A stretch of DNA of 64,000 bases from Alteromonas sp. KUL42 (GCF_006538325.1 NZ_BJKK01000008.1:1-64000); one strand, 5' to 3'; shown: positions 19,059-28,772, counted from the stretch's first letter. Numbers and translations: made by a program. The notes: a model not told the origin generated them from the letters alone.

Positions 19059-21146
19059 ATGTCAGACTTATCTTTATACAGAAACATTGGTATTTTCGCC
19101 CACGTAGACGCGGGTAAAACTACCACAACAGAACGTATCTTGAAGCTTACTGGTAAAATCCATAAAACTGGTGAGGTTCACGATGGTGAATCAACTACCG
19201 ACTTCATGGAGCAGGAAGCAGAGCGTGGTATTACTATCCAGTCAGCAGCAACAACCTGTTTCTGGAAAGATCACCGCATGAACATCATTGATACTCCGGG
19301 ACACGTTGACTTTACAGTTGAAGTATATCGTTCACTTAAAGTACTAGACGGCGGTATCGGTGTATTCTGTGGTTCTGGCGGTGTTGAACCTCAGTCAGAA
19401 ACTAACTGGCGCTATGCTAACGAATCAGAAGTTGCACGTGTAATCTTCGTAAACAAACTAGACCGCATGGGTGCAGATTTCTACCGTGTTGTTGGCCAAG
19501 TTAAGAAAGTACTTGCTGCTAACCCACTAGTAATGACGCTTCCAATCGGTATCGAAGACGACTTCAAAGGTGTTGTTAACCTTCTAGACATGAAAGCGTA
19601 CATCTGGGACGATTCAGGTCTTCCTGAGAACTACGAAGTTGTAGATATTCCAGCAGACATGGTTGATAAAGCGAACGAGTACCGTGAGCAACTAATCGAA
19701 ACTGCTGTTGAGCAAGACGACGACCTAATGATGGCTTACATGGATGGCGAAGAGCCGTCTCTAGAAGACATTAAGCGTTGTATCCGTAAAGGTACTCGTG
19801 ACCTAGCGTTCTTCCCAACTTACTGTGGTTCTGCATTTAAGAACAAAGGTATTCAGCTAGTTCTTGACGCAGTTGTAGACTTCCTACCTTCTCCAACAGA
19901 AGTTGATCCACAAGATCTAACTGACGAAGAAACTGGTGAGCCTACTGGCGAAGTAGCAACAGTATCTGTTGACGAGCCGTTCCGTGCGCTTGCGTTCAAA
20001 ATCATGGACGACCGCTTCGGTGCCCTTACGTTTATCCGTATCTACTCTGGTAAACTAAACAAAGGCGACACTATTCTTAACAGCGCAACAGGTAAAACTG
20101 AGCGTATCGGCCGTATGGTTGAGATGCACGCTGACGAACGTACTGAACTTACTTCAGCACAAGCAGGTGACATCCTAGCTGTTGTAGGTATGAAGAACGT
20201 TCAAACTGGTCACACACTATGTGATCCGAAGAACCCTTGTACACTTGAGCCAATGATCTTCCCTGAGCCAGTAATCTCAATTGCTGTTAAGCCAAAAGAC
20301 AAAGGCGCTAACGAAAAGATGTCTATCGCTATCGGTAAACTAGTAGCAGAAGATCCATCTTTCCAAGTTGAAACTGACGAAGATTCAGGCGAAACCATCC
20401 TTAAAGGTATGGGTGAGCTTCACCTAGACATCAAAGTTGATATCTTGAAGCGTACTTACGGCGTTGAGCTAGAAGTTGGTCAGCCTCAGGTTGCATACCG
20501 TGAAACTATCACGCAAGCGGTTGAAGACAGCTACACGCACAAGAAGCAGTCTGGTGGTTCTGGTCAATTCGGTAAGATTGATTACCGCATCCGTCCGGGC
20601 GAAACAAACTCTGGCTTCAAGTTCACATCTACTGTTGTGGGCGGTAATGTACCTAAAGAATTCTTCCCTGCAATCGAAAAAGGTTTCGCAGGCATGATGG
20701 AAGTAGGTCCTCTAGCGGGCTACCCAGTACTAGACGTTGAAGTTGAACTATTCGACGGTGGTTTCCACGCAGTTGACTCATCAGCAATCGCGTTCGAAAT
20801 TGCAGCGAAAGGTGCATTCCGTCAGTCAATGCCAAAAGCGGGTCCTCAAATTCTTGAGCCTGTGATGAAAGTTGACGTATTCAGCCCAGAAGACAACGTT
20901 GGTGACGTAATCGGTGACCTTAACCGTCGTCGTGGTATGATCAAAGACCAAGAAGCTGGCGCTACTGGCGTTCGCATCAAGGCTGACGTACCTCTATCTG
21001 AGATGTTTGGTTACATCGGTCACCTACGTACTATCACATCTGGTCGTGGTCAGTTCTCTATGGAATTCAGCCACTACTCAGCATGTCCTCAGAACGTAGC
21101 TGACAAAGTAATTGAAGAAGCAAAAGCACGTAAAGCTGCTAAGTAA
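19059..21146 (+). CDS. fusA: Translation elongation factor G (stand-alone copy)
   Basis: The 695-residue GTPase has the P-loop [15 protein letters not shown], switch [11 protein letters not shown] and NKLD, and the standard five EF-G domains ending in a domain V typical of EF-G. It is not in a str operon (no rpsL, rpsG or tuf nearby), and AHVDAGKT plus [13 protein letters not shown] resemble the second EF-G of marine Gammaproteobacteria, so it is probably the EF-G2-type paralogue. Codon use is strongly biased (GTA, CGT, GGT, AAC), unlike neighbours, implying very high expression. A strong terminator follows. Confidence 0.93.
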   Translation: MSDLSLYRNIGIFAHVDAGKTTTTERILKLTGKIHKTGEVHDGESTTDFMEQEAERGITIQSAATTCFWKDHRMNIIDTPGHVDFTVEVYRSLKVLDGGIGVFCGSGGVEPQSETNWRYANESEVARVIFVNKLDRMGADFYRVVGQVKKVLAANPLVMTLPIGIEDDFKGVVNLLDMKAYIWDDSGLPENYEVVDIPADMVDKANEYREQLIETAVEQDDDLMMAYMDGEEPSLEDIKRCIRKGTRDLAFFPTYCGSAFKNKGIQLVLDAVVDFLPSPTEVDPQDLTDEETGEPTGEVATVSVDEPFRALAFKIMDDRFGALTFIRIYSGKLNKGDTILNSATGKTERIGRMVEMHADERTELTSAQAGDILAVVGMKNVQTGHTLCDPKNPCTLEPMIFPEPVISIAVKPKDKGANEKMSIAIGKLVAEDPSFQVETDEDSGETILKGMGELHLDIKVDILKRTYGVELEVGQPQVAYRETITQAVEDSYTHKKQSGGSGQFGKIDYRIRPGETNSGFKFTSTVVGGNVPKEFFPAIEKGFAGMMEVGPLAGYPVLDVEVELFDGGFHAVDSSAIAFEIAAKGAFRQSMPKAGPQILEPVMKVDVFSPEDNVGDVIGDLNRRRGMIKDQEAGATGVRIKADVPLSEMFGYIGHLRTITSGRGQFSMEFSHYSACPQNVADKVIEEAKARKAAK

Positions 21147-21192
21147 TTAGCACTGTGTGTGGGTTGGAAATCCAGCCGCTTCTAACTGTTTT

Positions 21193-21220
21193 AAAGCCGG
21201 TCTTATGACCGGCTTTTTTT
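21193..21220 (+). terminator. Rho-independent terminator after EF-G
   Basis: AAAGCCGGTC (21193-21202) and GACCGGCTTT (21207-21216) pair around a TTAT loop and are followed by T residues. A textbook intrinsic terminator. Confidence 0.92.
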
Positions 21221-21325
21221 ATCTCTAGTGGTTTATTTTTGGCAATATATACTGAGAGCAATTGCTAGGAATTAATTTTATGCTGTCGTGGTCGAAGTGG
21301 GATTGCCGCAACAAGGATAAGTAAA

Positions 21326-21994
21326 GTGACAACGCAAAAACTACAACTTCAAGCAGTGGCATCTTCAGCGATATGTGCTCTGTGCTTTATTCTTGGCGTA
21401 ATCACGTTAAAATGGATAGCTCCAGATATCTATCAATTTCCCCATGGGCGTATACGGGTCATATTGGAATTTGGATGGTTACTGCACTTATGGCATTTTG
21501 CAGTTTTTCCATTGCTCGGATTGGCCGTTTTCTTTCTTAACCGCGCTTTTGTTAAACAGTCACCTACTACATTTCAAAAGCTCGCTATTTTGTGCACCGC
21601 TGTTAGCTTTTTAAATCTCTCGCACGATACCACCATGTTCATAATAGAAACGATGTCAAATGAAATGCTTATTAGGCGGCACTTTGACAGCGACTATATG
21701 CAGGCGCAGTTGACGATCGATATCTATGCCATAGTTAATAAATTAAGGGCAAGTACCGAATGGGGAATAGATTTGTGGCTTTTCTTGATTAATGTTTTGT
21801 TGTTACTGCAACGGCGTTTTCATTTTCTTTTGCAGCTGTGGGGAATTGCGGTTGGTGTATTAGGAATGATGGTACTTAACGAGGCCTACAACCATCTATC
21901 TATGGTATATCTGTTTGGTATGATCACTTGGTTCACGATAACCAGTGTTTGGCTAATACTCGAAAAACGACAGACAATGCCGAAAACGCAATAG
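21326..21994 (+). CDS. Multi-pass membrane protein of unknown function
   Basis: The 222-residue protein begins at a GTG preceded by AAGGA. About six hydrophobic segments are visible, with short polar loops and an RRHFDSDYMQAQ loop in the middle. It ends in a basic, Gln-rich tail. It resembles generic DUF-type sensory or transport membrane proteins but I cannot name the family. It stands alone between the EF-G terminator and convergent cynS. Confidence 0.65.
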   Translation: MTTQKLQLQAVASSAICALCFILGVITLKWIAPDIYQFPHGRIRVILEFGWLLHLWHFAVFPLLGLAVFFLNRAFVKQSPTTFQKLAILCTAVSFLNLSHDTTMFIIETMSNEMLIRRHFDSDYMQAQLTIDIYAIVNKLRASTEWGIDLWLFLINVLLLLQRRFHFLLQLWGIAVGVLGMMVLNEAYNHLSMVYLFGMITWFTITSVWLILEKRQTMPKTQ

Positions 21995-21999
21995 TAAAT

Positions 22000-22028
22000 T
22001 GTCGGCACAGTATTCCTACTTGCCGACA
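22000..22028. terminator. Inverted repeat between convergent genes, possible bidirectional terminator
   Basis: TGTCGGCA (22000-22007) and TGCCGACA (22021-22028) are a perfect 8-bp inverted repeat around a 13-nt loop. It separates the membrane protein gene and cynS. The U tracts are weak on both strands. Confidence 0.5.
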
Positions 22029-22039
22029 TTAGGCTCTTA

Positions 22040-22489
22040 TTAGTACATCTTATAAGGTAAGAATTTACCGGACATTACAACACTAACACGGTCTCCATTA
22101 GGGTTGTTCTCGCGCTGTAGGTCCATTGAAAAGTCGATGGCACTCATAATGCCATCGCCGAATTCTTCATGGATTAATTCTTTAAGTGTCGTTCCGTACA
22201 CACTGACTAGTTCATACCATCTGTAAATTAATGGATCTGTTGGTACTTCAGTGGGAAGCGATCCTTTGTAAGGTGTTATTTGTAGCCACGCAACAGCTTC
22301 ATCAGACAGGTCAAGTAATTTACCCACGGCAGTTGCTTGCTCTTTAGTCATTGTCATTTGACCAAGACAAGCTGCCGTACTCCATTCTTTTGACTGTCCA
22401 ATAACTTCTGCTATTTGACGCCATTTAATACCTTTAAGCACTTTTGCAGATTGAATCATTTCAGTAACTTGTGTTCTTGAGGTAATCAT
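22040..22489 (-). CDS. cynS: Cyanate hydratase (cyanase)
   Basis: The 149-residue enzyme converts cyanate and bicarbonate to carbamate and CO2, with carbamate decomposing to ammonia. The catalytic triad known in the family is present with exact spacing: Arg90, Glu93 and Ser116. The N-terminal helical DNA-binding-like domain and the C-terminal dimer-forming domain (SVVMSGKFLPYKMY) are complete. It lies 16 bp after the PP2C-kinase gene and closes the FNT-kinase-cynS operon, which suggests use of cyanate as a nitrogen source. Confidence 0.96.
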   Translation of the reverse strand: MITSRTQVTEMIQSAKVLKGIKWRQIAEVIGQSKEWSTAACLGQMTMTKEQATAVGKLLDLSDEAVAWLQITPYKGSLPTEVPTDPLIYRWYELVSVYGTTLKELIHEEFGDGIMSAIDFSMDLQRENNPNGDRVSVVMSGKFLPYKMY

Positions 22490-22505
22490 AGATTTTCCTT
22501 TTCAA

Positions 22506-24308
22506 TTAATTGTAGAGTACCAGTGTCACCAAATTGGTGAACACGAGTAGAAGAACCAACGCTTTATAGACGACAAGAGGATGGCGTTGGATAAGTGGAA
22601 CATGAGAATTGTGCTGACTGGGATTGGGGTAGCGCAGTGCAAACGTAAATTCAGATAACGAAGAAAAGCGCTTTGTCGGGTTTATATGTAGTGCGCGACG
22701 AAGCGTATTATCTGCCCATAGGGGAATAGAGAGCGTAGTATTTATCGCACTTTTATACTTTAGTTTGTTCTGTGCGGAAACGGTTTGGCAATGAGCCATT
22801 TTAGTGCCATACGGGTAGCGACCACATAATAGAAAATAAGCGAGTACAGCCAAGGAAAATTGATCGGATTGTGGGGTTCCAATTTCGCCTAAGAAGTACT
22901 CTGGTGCACTATATAACGCAGTACCTGGAATGGGGTTTTCGCAGTAAAGATATGGTGCATCGATAAGCGCAGCGGCGCCCAAGTCAATAATTGTACAGTG
23001 CCCTTCACTATTAACCATAATATTGTCTGGGCGTAAATCTTGGTGAATGAGCCCCTGTCGATGCATAGCCTGTAGACCCGTTGCCACTTGCTCAATAATA
23101 ATTCTCACCTGTTCGAGGGAAGGGCGAGGATTGTCTAGTATCCATTGCGACAGGGTTTGACCTTCAAAATACTGATAAAGGCTATATTCACTCGATGGTA
23201 GCAAAGCCGCGCTGTGGTTTCGCAAATATTCGCTTTTAATAACGTGAGGTGAATGTATACGACGCGTCAAAAAGGATTCAATGCTAAACTGTTTTTTTAA
23301 TGCTTCGGTTTGCACAAATTCCGTTGCAGGAACTTTTAGTACAACAGAAGTTTTCTTAGTATCTTGTTCGTAAGTATTTCTATTACTACTCGCGAGAAAA
23401 ACGTGGCTGCGCGCAGACGTATATAATTGGCGTTTAATGGTTAATCCATCAATTGTGTCCCCCACACGCAGTTCTGGTTTCTCAATCTTGGCATACGTTT
23501 CTTGGCTTAATTGTAAAGTGTCATTTTTGATGCCAGTGATGCCGGAAATAGTAATAAGTATGAGGGTTAAGTTGTCATTACTGCCATTGTCGATTGCTCG
23601 TTGTACTGCTTCTTCAGCCACATTTTCTGCTAACGATTTTGAATTTATAATGTTCTTGAGCGTTTCACACATATCAATGTGTTCATAAACACCGTCTGTA
23701 CAAATAGCAAATGCGCAATCTGCTGAAATGGGGTATTCAGCAACTTCTATTTCGACTTGGGCACTAATACCAAGCGCATTTGACAGATAAGAATGCGCTG
23801 ATGATTCTCTACTTACTTCACGATGTACATTTGTAAGAGTATTAACATCACTACCGATTGCCTGTTTTATTTCGCCATCACCAATGTGAAAAACGTGCAC
23901 TGTTTGGCTAGTTAAAATGAGTACGGAAAACGTACATACGTAGCCTTTTTCAGGAGTATAACAAAATGCGCTATTTTGATTTTTAGTGTAGAGCAGCGCA
24001 TTTATTTCTTTGATAATTGTTGTTGCAGTTTCCGCGATAGACCATTGTTCAGGTGCAAGTTTGAATAGCTTTAAAAATTGAGATGTTGCATAGTCGCTCG
24101 CCCATTGGCTAACCGTACTACTACTAACGCCATCAGCAATAGCGAATAGGTGAATAGGTCTTTTGCTTTGGGAGCTTTTGCCCCGAGAAGCTTGCTTAGA
24201 AGGTTCTTCATCTGTAATAAAGCACTCACAGATATACGCATCTTGATTGATAGGTTTGGTGCCTTTTGAACTAAAAGCATTACACGAGATAACAGGGGTT
24301 TGCATCAC
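22506..24308 (-). CDS. Bifunctional PP2C phosphatase / Ser-Thr protein kinase, membrane-anchored
   Basis: The 600-residue protein fuses two opposing enzymes. Residues 8-255 are a PP2C phosphatase with metal-binding Asp23 (NQD), Asp59 (ADG), Asp205 (CTDG) and Asp245 (SNDNLT). Residues 290-560 are a Hanks-type kinase with Lys325, catalytic HQDLRPDN (Asp424) and DLG (442-444) in place of DFG. A hydrophobic C-terminal helix (about 578-599) would anchor it in the inner membrane. Such fusions occur in nitrate/nitrite assimilation clusters of Gammaproteobacteria. Here it lies between an FNT transporter and cyanase, so it probably tunes uptake. Its targets are unknown. Confidence 0.9.
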   Translation of the reverse strand: MMQTPVISCNAFSSKGTKPINQDAYICECFITDEEPSKQASRGKSSQSKRPIHLFAIADGVSSSTVSQWASDYATSQFLKLFKLAPEQWSIAETATTIIKEINALLYTKNQNSAFCYTPEKGYVCTFSVLILTSQTVHVFHIGDGEIKQAIGSDVNTLTNVHREVSRESSAHSYLSNALGISAQVEIEVAEYPISADCAFAICTDGVYEHIDMCETLKNIINSKSLAENVAEEAVQRAIDNGSNDNLTLILITISGITGIKNDTLQLSQETYAKIEKPELRVGDTIDGLTIKRQLYTSARSHVFLASSNRNTYEQDTKKTSVVLKVPATEFVQTEALKKQFSIESFLTRRIHSPHVIKSEYLRNHSAALLPSSEYSLYQYFEGQTLSQWILDNPRPSLEQVRIIIEQVATGLQAMHRQGLIHQDLRPDNIMVNSEGHCTIIDLGAAALIDAPYLYCENPIPGTALYSAPEYFLGEIGTPQSDQFSLAVLAYFLLCGRYPYGTKMAHCQTVSAQNKLKYKSAINTTLSIPLWADNTLRRALHINPTKRFSSLSEFTFALRYPNPSQHNSHVPLIQRHPLVVYKALVLLLVFTNLVTLVLYN

Positions 24309-24437
24309 ATCTCACAATCTTTAATGACACCTAGGTCAATCACACCTTGTGCATGCGAGGCCAAGCACAAGGTGTCATCGGTTTTGTATAAAGCTAACAG
24401 TGATAGTTCTACTTGGTTCACTTTCCTTTCTATCGCG

Positions 24438-25286
24438 TTAGATAGGAAGTGTTTCAGCTGCAGCAGCTTTATTAACGGGAATTTTGCGCTTAGGTAAGGT
24501 TTTCACGTGGGTTGTGTATAGTGTTAAACCTGTAAAGGCCAGACCACCTACCAAGTTGCCCAATGCAGTTGGGATCTCATTCCAAATGAAGTAGTCCATT
24601 ACTGAGAACTCTCCACCCATTATAAGACCGAAAGGGAACAAGAACATATTTACTACTGAATGTTCAAATCCCATAAAGAAAAACAGCATAATAGGCATCC
24701 ACATGGCCAGTACTTTACCGCTAACGTGAGTAGAAATCATTGCACCAACTACACCTAGTGACACCATCCAGTTACACAGCATGCCGCGAATGAAAATAGT
24801 AAACCAGCCAGCAACACCATGCTCTGCATACCCGAGTGTTCTTGCTTCACCAATACCAGCAACTTTAGTTGCAATAGCACCGCCATCCACGTTGTAACCC
24901 ATGGTAAAAATGAATGACATCATAAAGGCTACCGTTAGAGCACCTGCAAAATTACCCAAGAAAACTAAGCCCCAATTGCGTAATATTTGTTTCGGTGTAA
25001 CACCTGGGCGGTTTGCTAACCAAGCCAAAGGCGTTAAAACAAATACCCCGGTCAGTAGATCAAATCCCATCAGGTATAGCATGCAAAAGCCCACAGGAAA
25101 GAGTATGGCACCTATAAGAAATACGCCCGTTTGAACCGCAATTGTGATGGCAAAAACTGCGGCCAACGCGAGTATTGCACCAGCCATAAAAGCGCGAATG
25201 AGCGTGTCTCGTGTCGACATGTAGATTTTTGCTTCACCGGCATCTACCATTTTGGTTGCAAATTCTGCAGGAAGAAGGTAAGCCAT
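24438..25286 (-). CDS. Formate/nitrite transporter (FNT) family channel
   Basis: The 282-residue protein has the six membrane segments and signature regions of FocA/NirC proteins: a LVFLGNFAGA-like segment, NWMVSLGV and the FEHSVVNMFLFPFGL motif with the conserved channel His. FNT proteins pass small monovalent anions such as formate, nitrite and hydrosulfide. The operon with cyanase suggests nitrite and possibly cyanate import, which is an inference. It is the first gene of the operon and is preceded by a regulated leader (25340-25493). Confidence 0.9.
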   Translation of the reverse strand: MAYLLPAEFATKMVDAGEAKIYMSTRDTLIRAFMAGAILALAAVFAITIAVQTGVFLIGAILFPVGFCMLYLMGFDLLTGVFVLTPLAWLANRPGVTPKQILRNWGLVFLGNFAGALTVAFMMSFIFTMGYNVDGGAIATKVAGIGEARTLGYAEHGVAGWFTIFIRGMLCNWMVSLGVVGAMISTHVSGKVLAMWMPIMLFFFMGFEHSVVNMFLFPFGLIMGGEFSVMDYFIWNEIPTALGNLVGGLAFTGLTLYTTHVKTLPKRKIPVNKAAAAETLPI

Positions 25287-25339
25287 TGTTTCACCTCATA
25301 TAAATAATGTTAGTAAGGAGTCATAACTTTTCAAAGATC

Positions 25340-25387
25340 AAAAAAAAGCGTCCGCAACACTCTCGTTAGAAAATGCTGGGGACGCCT
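25340..25387 (-). terminator. Leader terminator upstream of the FNT gene (candidate attenuator)
   Basis: On the minus strand GCGTCC (25380-25385) pairs with GGACGC (25348-25353). CAGCA pairs with TGTTG inside, and a short inner hairpin with AACG loop tops it. Eight T residues follow (25340-25347). It lies 53 bp before the FNT start codon, so it sits inside the leader if the promoter at 25478-25493 is used. It could also terminate the tgpA operon. Confidence 0.75.
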
Positions 25388-25416
25388 TTGTCCTGAACCT
25401 TAAATTGTCGATAATT
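25380..25416 (-). promoter_or_regulatory. Two hexanucleotide-loop hairpins, candidate ANTAR (NasR/NasT) RNA target
   Basis: On the minus strand P1 is AATT-ATCGAC-AATT (25403-25416) and P2 is GGAC-AAAGGC-GTCC (25380-25393), separated by 9 nt. Both hexaloops have A at position 1 and G at position 4, the known recognition rule for ANTAR antiterminator proteins. The 3' strand of P2 is also the 5' strand of the terminator, so P2 and terminator are mutually exclusive. The stems are short (4 bp), so this is a strong candidate and not proof. Confidence 0.65.
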
Positions 25417-25477
25417 ACTCTATTTACAAAATACGCATCGTTTTTTTGATTCAGCTGCGCATTTGTAATATACGCAA

Positions 25478-25493
25478 TGCCAAAAGAGTGCCA
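25478..25493 (-). promoter_or_regulatory. Candidate sigma-54 promoter of the FNT-kinase-cynS operon
   Basis: The minus strand reads TGGCAC-TCTTT-TGGCA: a perfect -24 hexamer, the right N5 spacer and 4 of 5 at the -12 element, with GG and GC 10 bp apart. Transcription would start near 25466, about 180 nt before the FNT ATG, leaving room for the hairpins and terminator. Consistent with NtrC/RpoN nitrogen control. Confidence 0.6.
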
Positions 25494-25604
25494 AATAGAT
25501 AGAGTGCATAATTATGATGTGAAAAATTTATTATTTAACAATGTGATACGAGTCTGTGCTTTCGAAATATAGGTATGTGCTCAATGTGTCGCTACAGTTC
25601 TTAT

Positions 25605-25628
25605 TGCACCAACTTCGATAGTTGTGCA
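25605..25628. promoter_or_regulatory. Imperfect dyad, possible NtrC enhancer site or tgpA transcript end
   Basis: TGCAC and GTGCA frame an imperfect 24-bp palindrome directly after the tgpA stop codon and about 120-140 bp upstream of the predicted sigma-54 start. TGCAC/GTGCA are NtrC half-sites, and this distance is usual for enhancers. The spacer is longer than the canonical NtrC site, so it may instead be an mRNA 3' hairpin. Confidence 0.35.
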
Positions 25629-27664
25629 CTAATTTAGTGAGTGTTTTAAGGTCTTGTATTGCACTTTCATGTTCTCATTTGCCACTGTTTCATCAATTGC
25701 ACCTTGATAAACCACTTTCATGTAGTAAGTGTTTAGCTCGTTGATAATAGTGCGCGTTTCATTATTCAAATGCGGTGCGATTTGTTGTGTGTACGCAAGT
25801 GGACTTTGGTTATTTCTTTTTATTCCCGTTTTTTGTTCGAGCAGCTTCAACGTTTTCAAATAGTAACGGTGATATTGCGGTTGATTCGAAGTATGCTTAA
25901 AAGGGAAGAAATACAGCAGTAGAATAAAGCCAACAAGTAAAAACGCGCTTAAAAATGCGACGGTTATTTTTGTGGTGTTTAAATCCCCTAAAAGCTCTTC
26001 AAATATATCCCGCTGGCTATTGGCATCGAAACCCAGTACCCATTTGCTCCATGAATAGTCCAAATGCCTTAGCCACGTTTGTAATTCAGTTATGAGACCG
26101 GATTGTGTAAAGTCTCTTAAAAAGCCTTGCTCTCGGGTTTCGCCAAAATCTAGAAGAGCTTGCTCCAGTCCTCGTGTAATGCGACTAGGTGCCGCCATGC
26201 TGGTGGGGTCGTAGCGAACCCACTTGTTATCAATTAGTACTTCTACCCAAGCATGTGCATCGTACTGTCTTATTTGCAGGACGTTGTCCTCTAACGACTC
26301 TCCTCCATGGTAGCCCGCGACTAGCCTTGCTGGAATATCTGCCGCGCGCAAGGCAAATGCCATGGCACCGGCATAGTGTGCGCAAAAGCCCGCTTGCTCA
26401 TCAAATAAAAACGTATCTACTGGATTTGAAGGCATTGGGTTAGGTGACAGCGTATAGCGAAAGGACTGAGAGGCAAAATAACCCATAATGGCCTCGGCGA
26501 TACGCATAGGGTCTTGATAATGTACTTTTAGTTCATTTGCCCATTTTTGTGTTTCCGGATTTGAATTGCGTGCAACGGAAAGGTTCAGCTGCTTTTCAAA
26601 TTCGCCAGTACTATTTGGCACGGTTAAATTAGGTAAATAGTGCAGATGAAATTGCTTTTTGCTGGTGATAGCAGACTCTGCTTGCAATGTATGGTCATGG
26701 CGTTGTCTCACAAAAGTCGTATTCTTGCTGTTGTCGGGTGTCGACAAAGTTAAGCCAAACAACCATGTTTGGTGAGTGGGCTCAACAATCATTTCATATG
26801 CAATAGCACTTATTTCATCTGTTGAGGACAACTGCAGTGATTTTGGGGTTTTACCAAGGTTTTCAAGTTGACGTTCGGCCAGCTTGCGTTTGTCATCAAT
26901 AGCCCATGTTTTTCCATCAAAGTTCTCCATGACCATCGCGCGCCAATAACGCCGTGCCATAACCGGTACGTCTTCCTTATTTTGGAACGTCGCGGTGAAA
27001 GCAAGTTCTGACGATTGGGCTAAAGAAGCAATGTCACCTGGTGTCACGGTTTCCGCTAATCCCGTTTTTGATGATTTTGAGGTGGGCATTTGCCAAAGAG
27101 GGGGAAGCTGAGGTAAAACTAAAAAAGTAAAAACGCTATGGGTAACCCTTGTAGCACGATCAACATCACAAACTTTAGATGTCGGTGAAATGAAATTTGT
27201 GGTCCGTGATAGGCTGCTGTCGCTAATAAAAGTAGGACTAGAACCCCCGTATAGCCAAACCATGCGAAAATACTTAACGCAGAGATAAAACCACACCCAA
27301 TTAAAAACAGACACGTGCAAATAAGTAGGTGAAAGTCCCGTTTTTTATTCAGTTGTATTAGCTTCAACGCACAGGCAATAGCTAAAAGGTTGAGCATACT
27401 GTCTAGTAGTCCGATAGATAGGCCAAACCAAGACAGTGCAAAAATGGACAAAACGGCAAGTAAGTTTACCGTACGCGTTTTGGGAATACTGTCAGGTTGC
27501 CTAACGGCGACTAACCTTGCCACGCACGAACATAAACCCAGTAGTAAAACCCAAAGCATCAAGGATTCACTCAGCGTCAGTAGCAAAATGCTATACGCTA
27601 GGCTCAATAATAGAATGGGTGAAGAGCCTTTATGATGAATGAAGTTCGTGATCACATCTTTCAT
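25629..27664 (-). pseudogene. TgpA-like transglutaminase (DUF3488-transglutaminase-DUF4129), frameshifted
   Basis: Two adjacent frames together encode one TgpA-family protein of about 678 residues. The first (27664 to 27119, 181 residues) is the multi-pass DUF3488 part. The second contains LPPLWQMP, the transglutaminase core with Cys in AGFCAHYAGA, His in DAHAWVEV and Asp in RYDPTS, then a membrane helix and a C-terminal DUF4129-like domain. They join at a run of six A on the plus strand (27121-27126): a -1 slip at TTT before the TAG, or one extra base, restores ...AFLLF-LVLPQLPPLW... It is either a sequencing error, a recent mutation or a slippage site. Third gene of moxR-DUF58-tgpA. Confidence 0.85.
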
Positions 27665-27666
27665 TT

Positions 27667-28770
27667 TTATGACCTTTGCTTTTTATTCACTGCATCACGT
27701 TGAATGTTAAACGCTGAATAATGACTCACCTTGGGTGAGGGTGAGGGTGAAGGTGAGCTTTCTAAACAGGCGAGTGCATGTAAACATGCTTTACTGTGCT
27801 CTTTGCCCGAACTCGGAGCTATGTCAATTGAGCGGAACTTTAGCCCGAAAACCGCATTCTCTTCGCTGAGCAATAAAATATGATATGTGAGCACCGAGAT
27901 AGCCCTTTCAATATCGATAGTATCGTTGACCGATAAAGTAGTGATGTCGCTCTGCGGCGAAGCGAATTGTTTTATAACCCAGTTTCCATTTTTGGCCACT
28001 TGCTTCCATGCTACACGATTTAGCGGTTGACCAATGTGATAATCGGTTAGTGCATAAAAATCCGATGCATTAGAAAATTGCAAAGAAGCTGCCGACTCTT
28101 CTTCATCGTTTCCAGCCAGCGCATAATTGACATCCCCTTCAATAGGCTGAGGGTAGACAATAACCTTTGAATCAAAATCCAAATGGGTCCAACACTTAAA
28201 AAGGCCCAATGGAAAGTCACAGGCCAAAGTAACCCGGGGTAAACGGTGAAGCCCTCGTGTTTCGTAGGATAAAGGAATGCAAAGTGTCTGGCTGCCAGTA
28301 TTATCAAGCAAAAAGGTGGTAGTCTTGTGGTTGAGTTCTACTACAACGGGGTGTGTGCGTGGTAGCGTCAGCCATGACACCAATAACTGTCCATTAACGT
28401 ATTTGTTTTTGTGTTGTCGGTGAGGCGTGACTTGCAGTACTAACTGGCCTGTCTGGTGACAATGAAAGGGGTCAACGGTAAGTGCTTTAAGTGCAAGGTA
28501 TGAAAAGTTTTGATGGGTATAAAAAAGGGCCAACAACATAATACTTAGCAGCAGATAGCAAAGCAGTAGCATTAAGTTGTTCTGATAGTTTGTTCCCAGC
28601 AAAAACAAACTAATGGCCATTATAATAAATGCCCAGCCAAATCCGGTAGGCAGAATAAAAATGCTATTCAGGCTCATTTGTTGTCTAGCACTTGCTGGTA
28701 TTCTTTTATCGAGCCAACGGTGCCAACGTTGTTTGTACCAGTCTTGTGCTGAAGACTTAAATAAGCGCAT
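27667..28770 (-). CDS. DUF58 domain protein
   Basis: The 367-residue protein has two N-terminal membrane helices (about 35-75) and a cytoplasmic or periplasmic DUF58 domain, with YETRGLHRLPRVTLACDFPLGLF and the later GNDEEESAASLQFSNASDFYALTDYHIGQPLNRVAWK signature region visible in part. DUF58 proteins are encoded with MoxR ATPases and transglutaminases and are thought to be chaperoned substrates or partners. It lies 2 bp after moxR and 2 bp before tgpA. The C-terminus has a Ser-Pro repeat. Confidence 0.88.
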   Translation of the reverse strand: MRLFKSSAQDWYKQRWHRWLDKRIPASARQQMSLNSIFILPTGFGWAFIIMAISLFLLGTNYQNNLMLLLCYLLLSIMLLALFYTHQNFSYLALKALTVDPFHCHQTGQLVLQVTPHRQHKNKYVNGQLLVSWLTLPRTHPVVVELNHKTTTFLLDNTGSQTLCIPLSYETRGLHRLPRVTLACDFPLGLFKCWTHLDFDSKVIVYPQPIEGDVNYALAGNDEEESAASLQFSNASDFYALTDYHIGQPLNRVAWKQVAKNGNWVIKQFASPQSDITTLSVNDTIDIERAISVLTYHILLLSEENAVFGLKFRSIDIAPSSGKEHSKACLHALACLESSPSPSPSPKVSHYSAFNIQRDAVNKKQRS

Positions 28771-28772
28771 AG

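Noticed and set aside
27127-27320. Independent start of the downstream tgpA frame at 27320
   Set aside because: The first 60-odd residues of that frame are out-of-frame translation of the DUF3488 part; the real junction is at 27121-27126.
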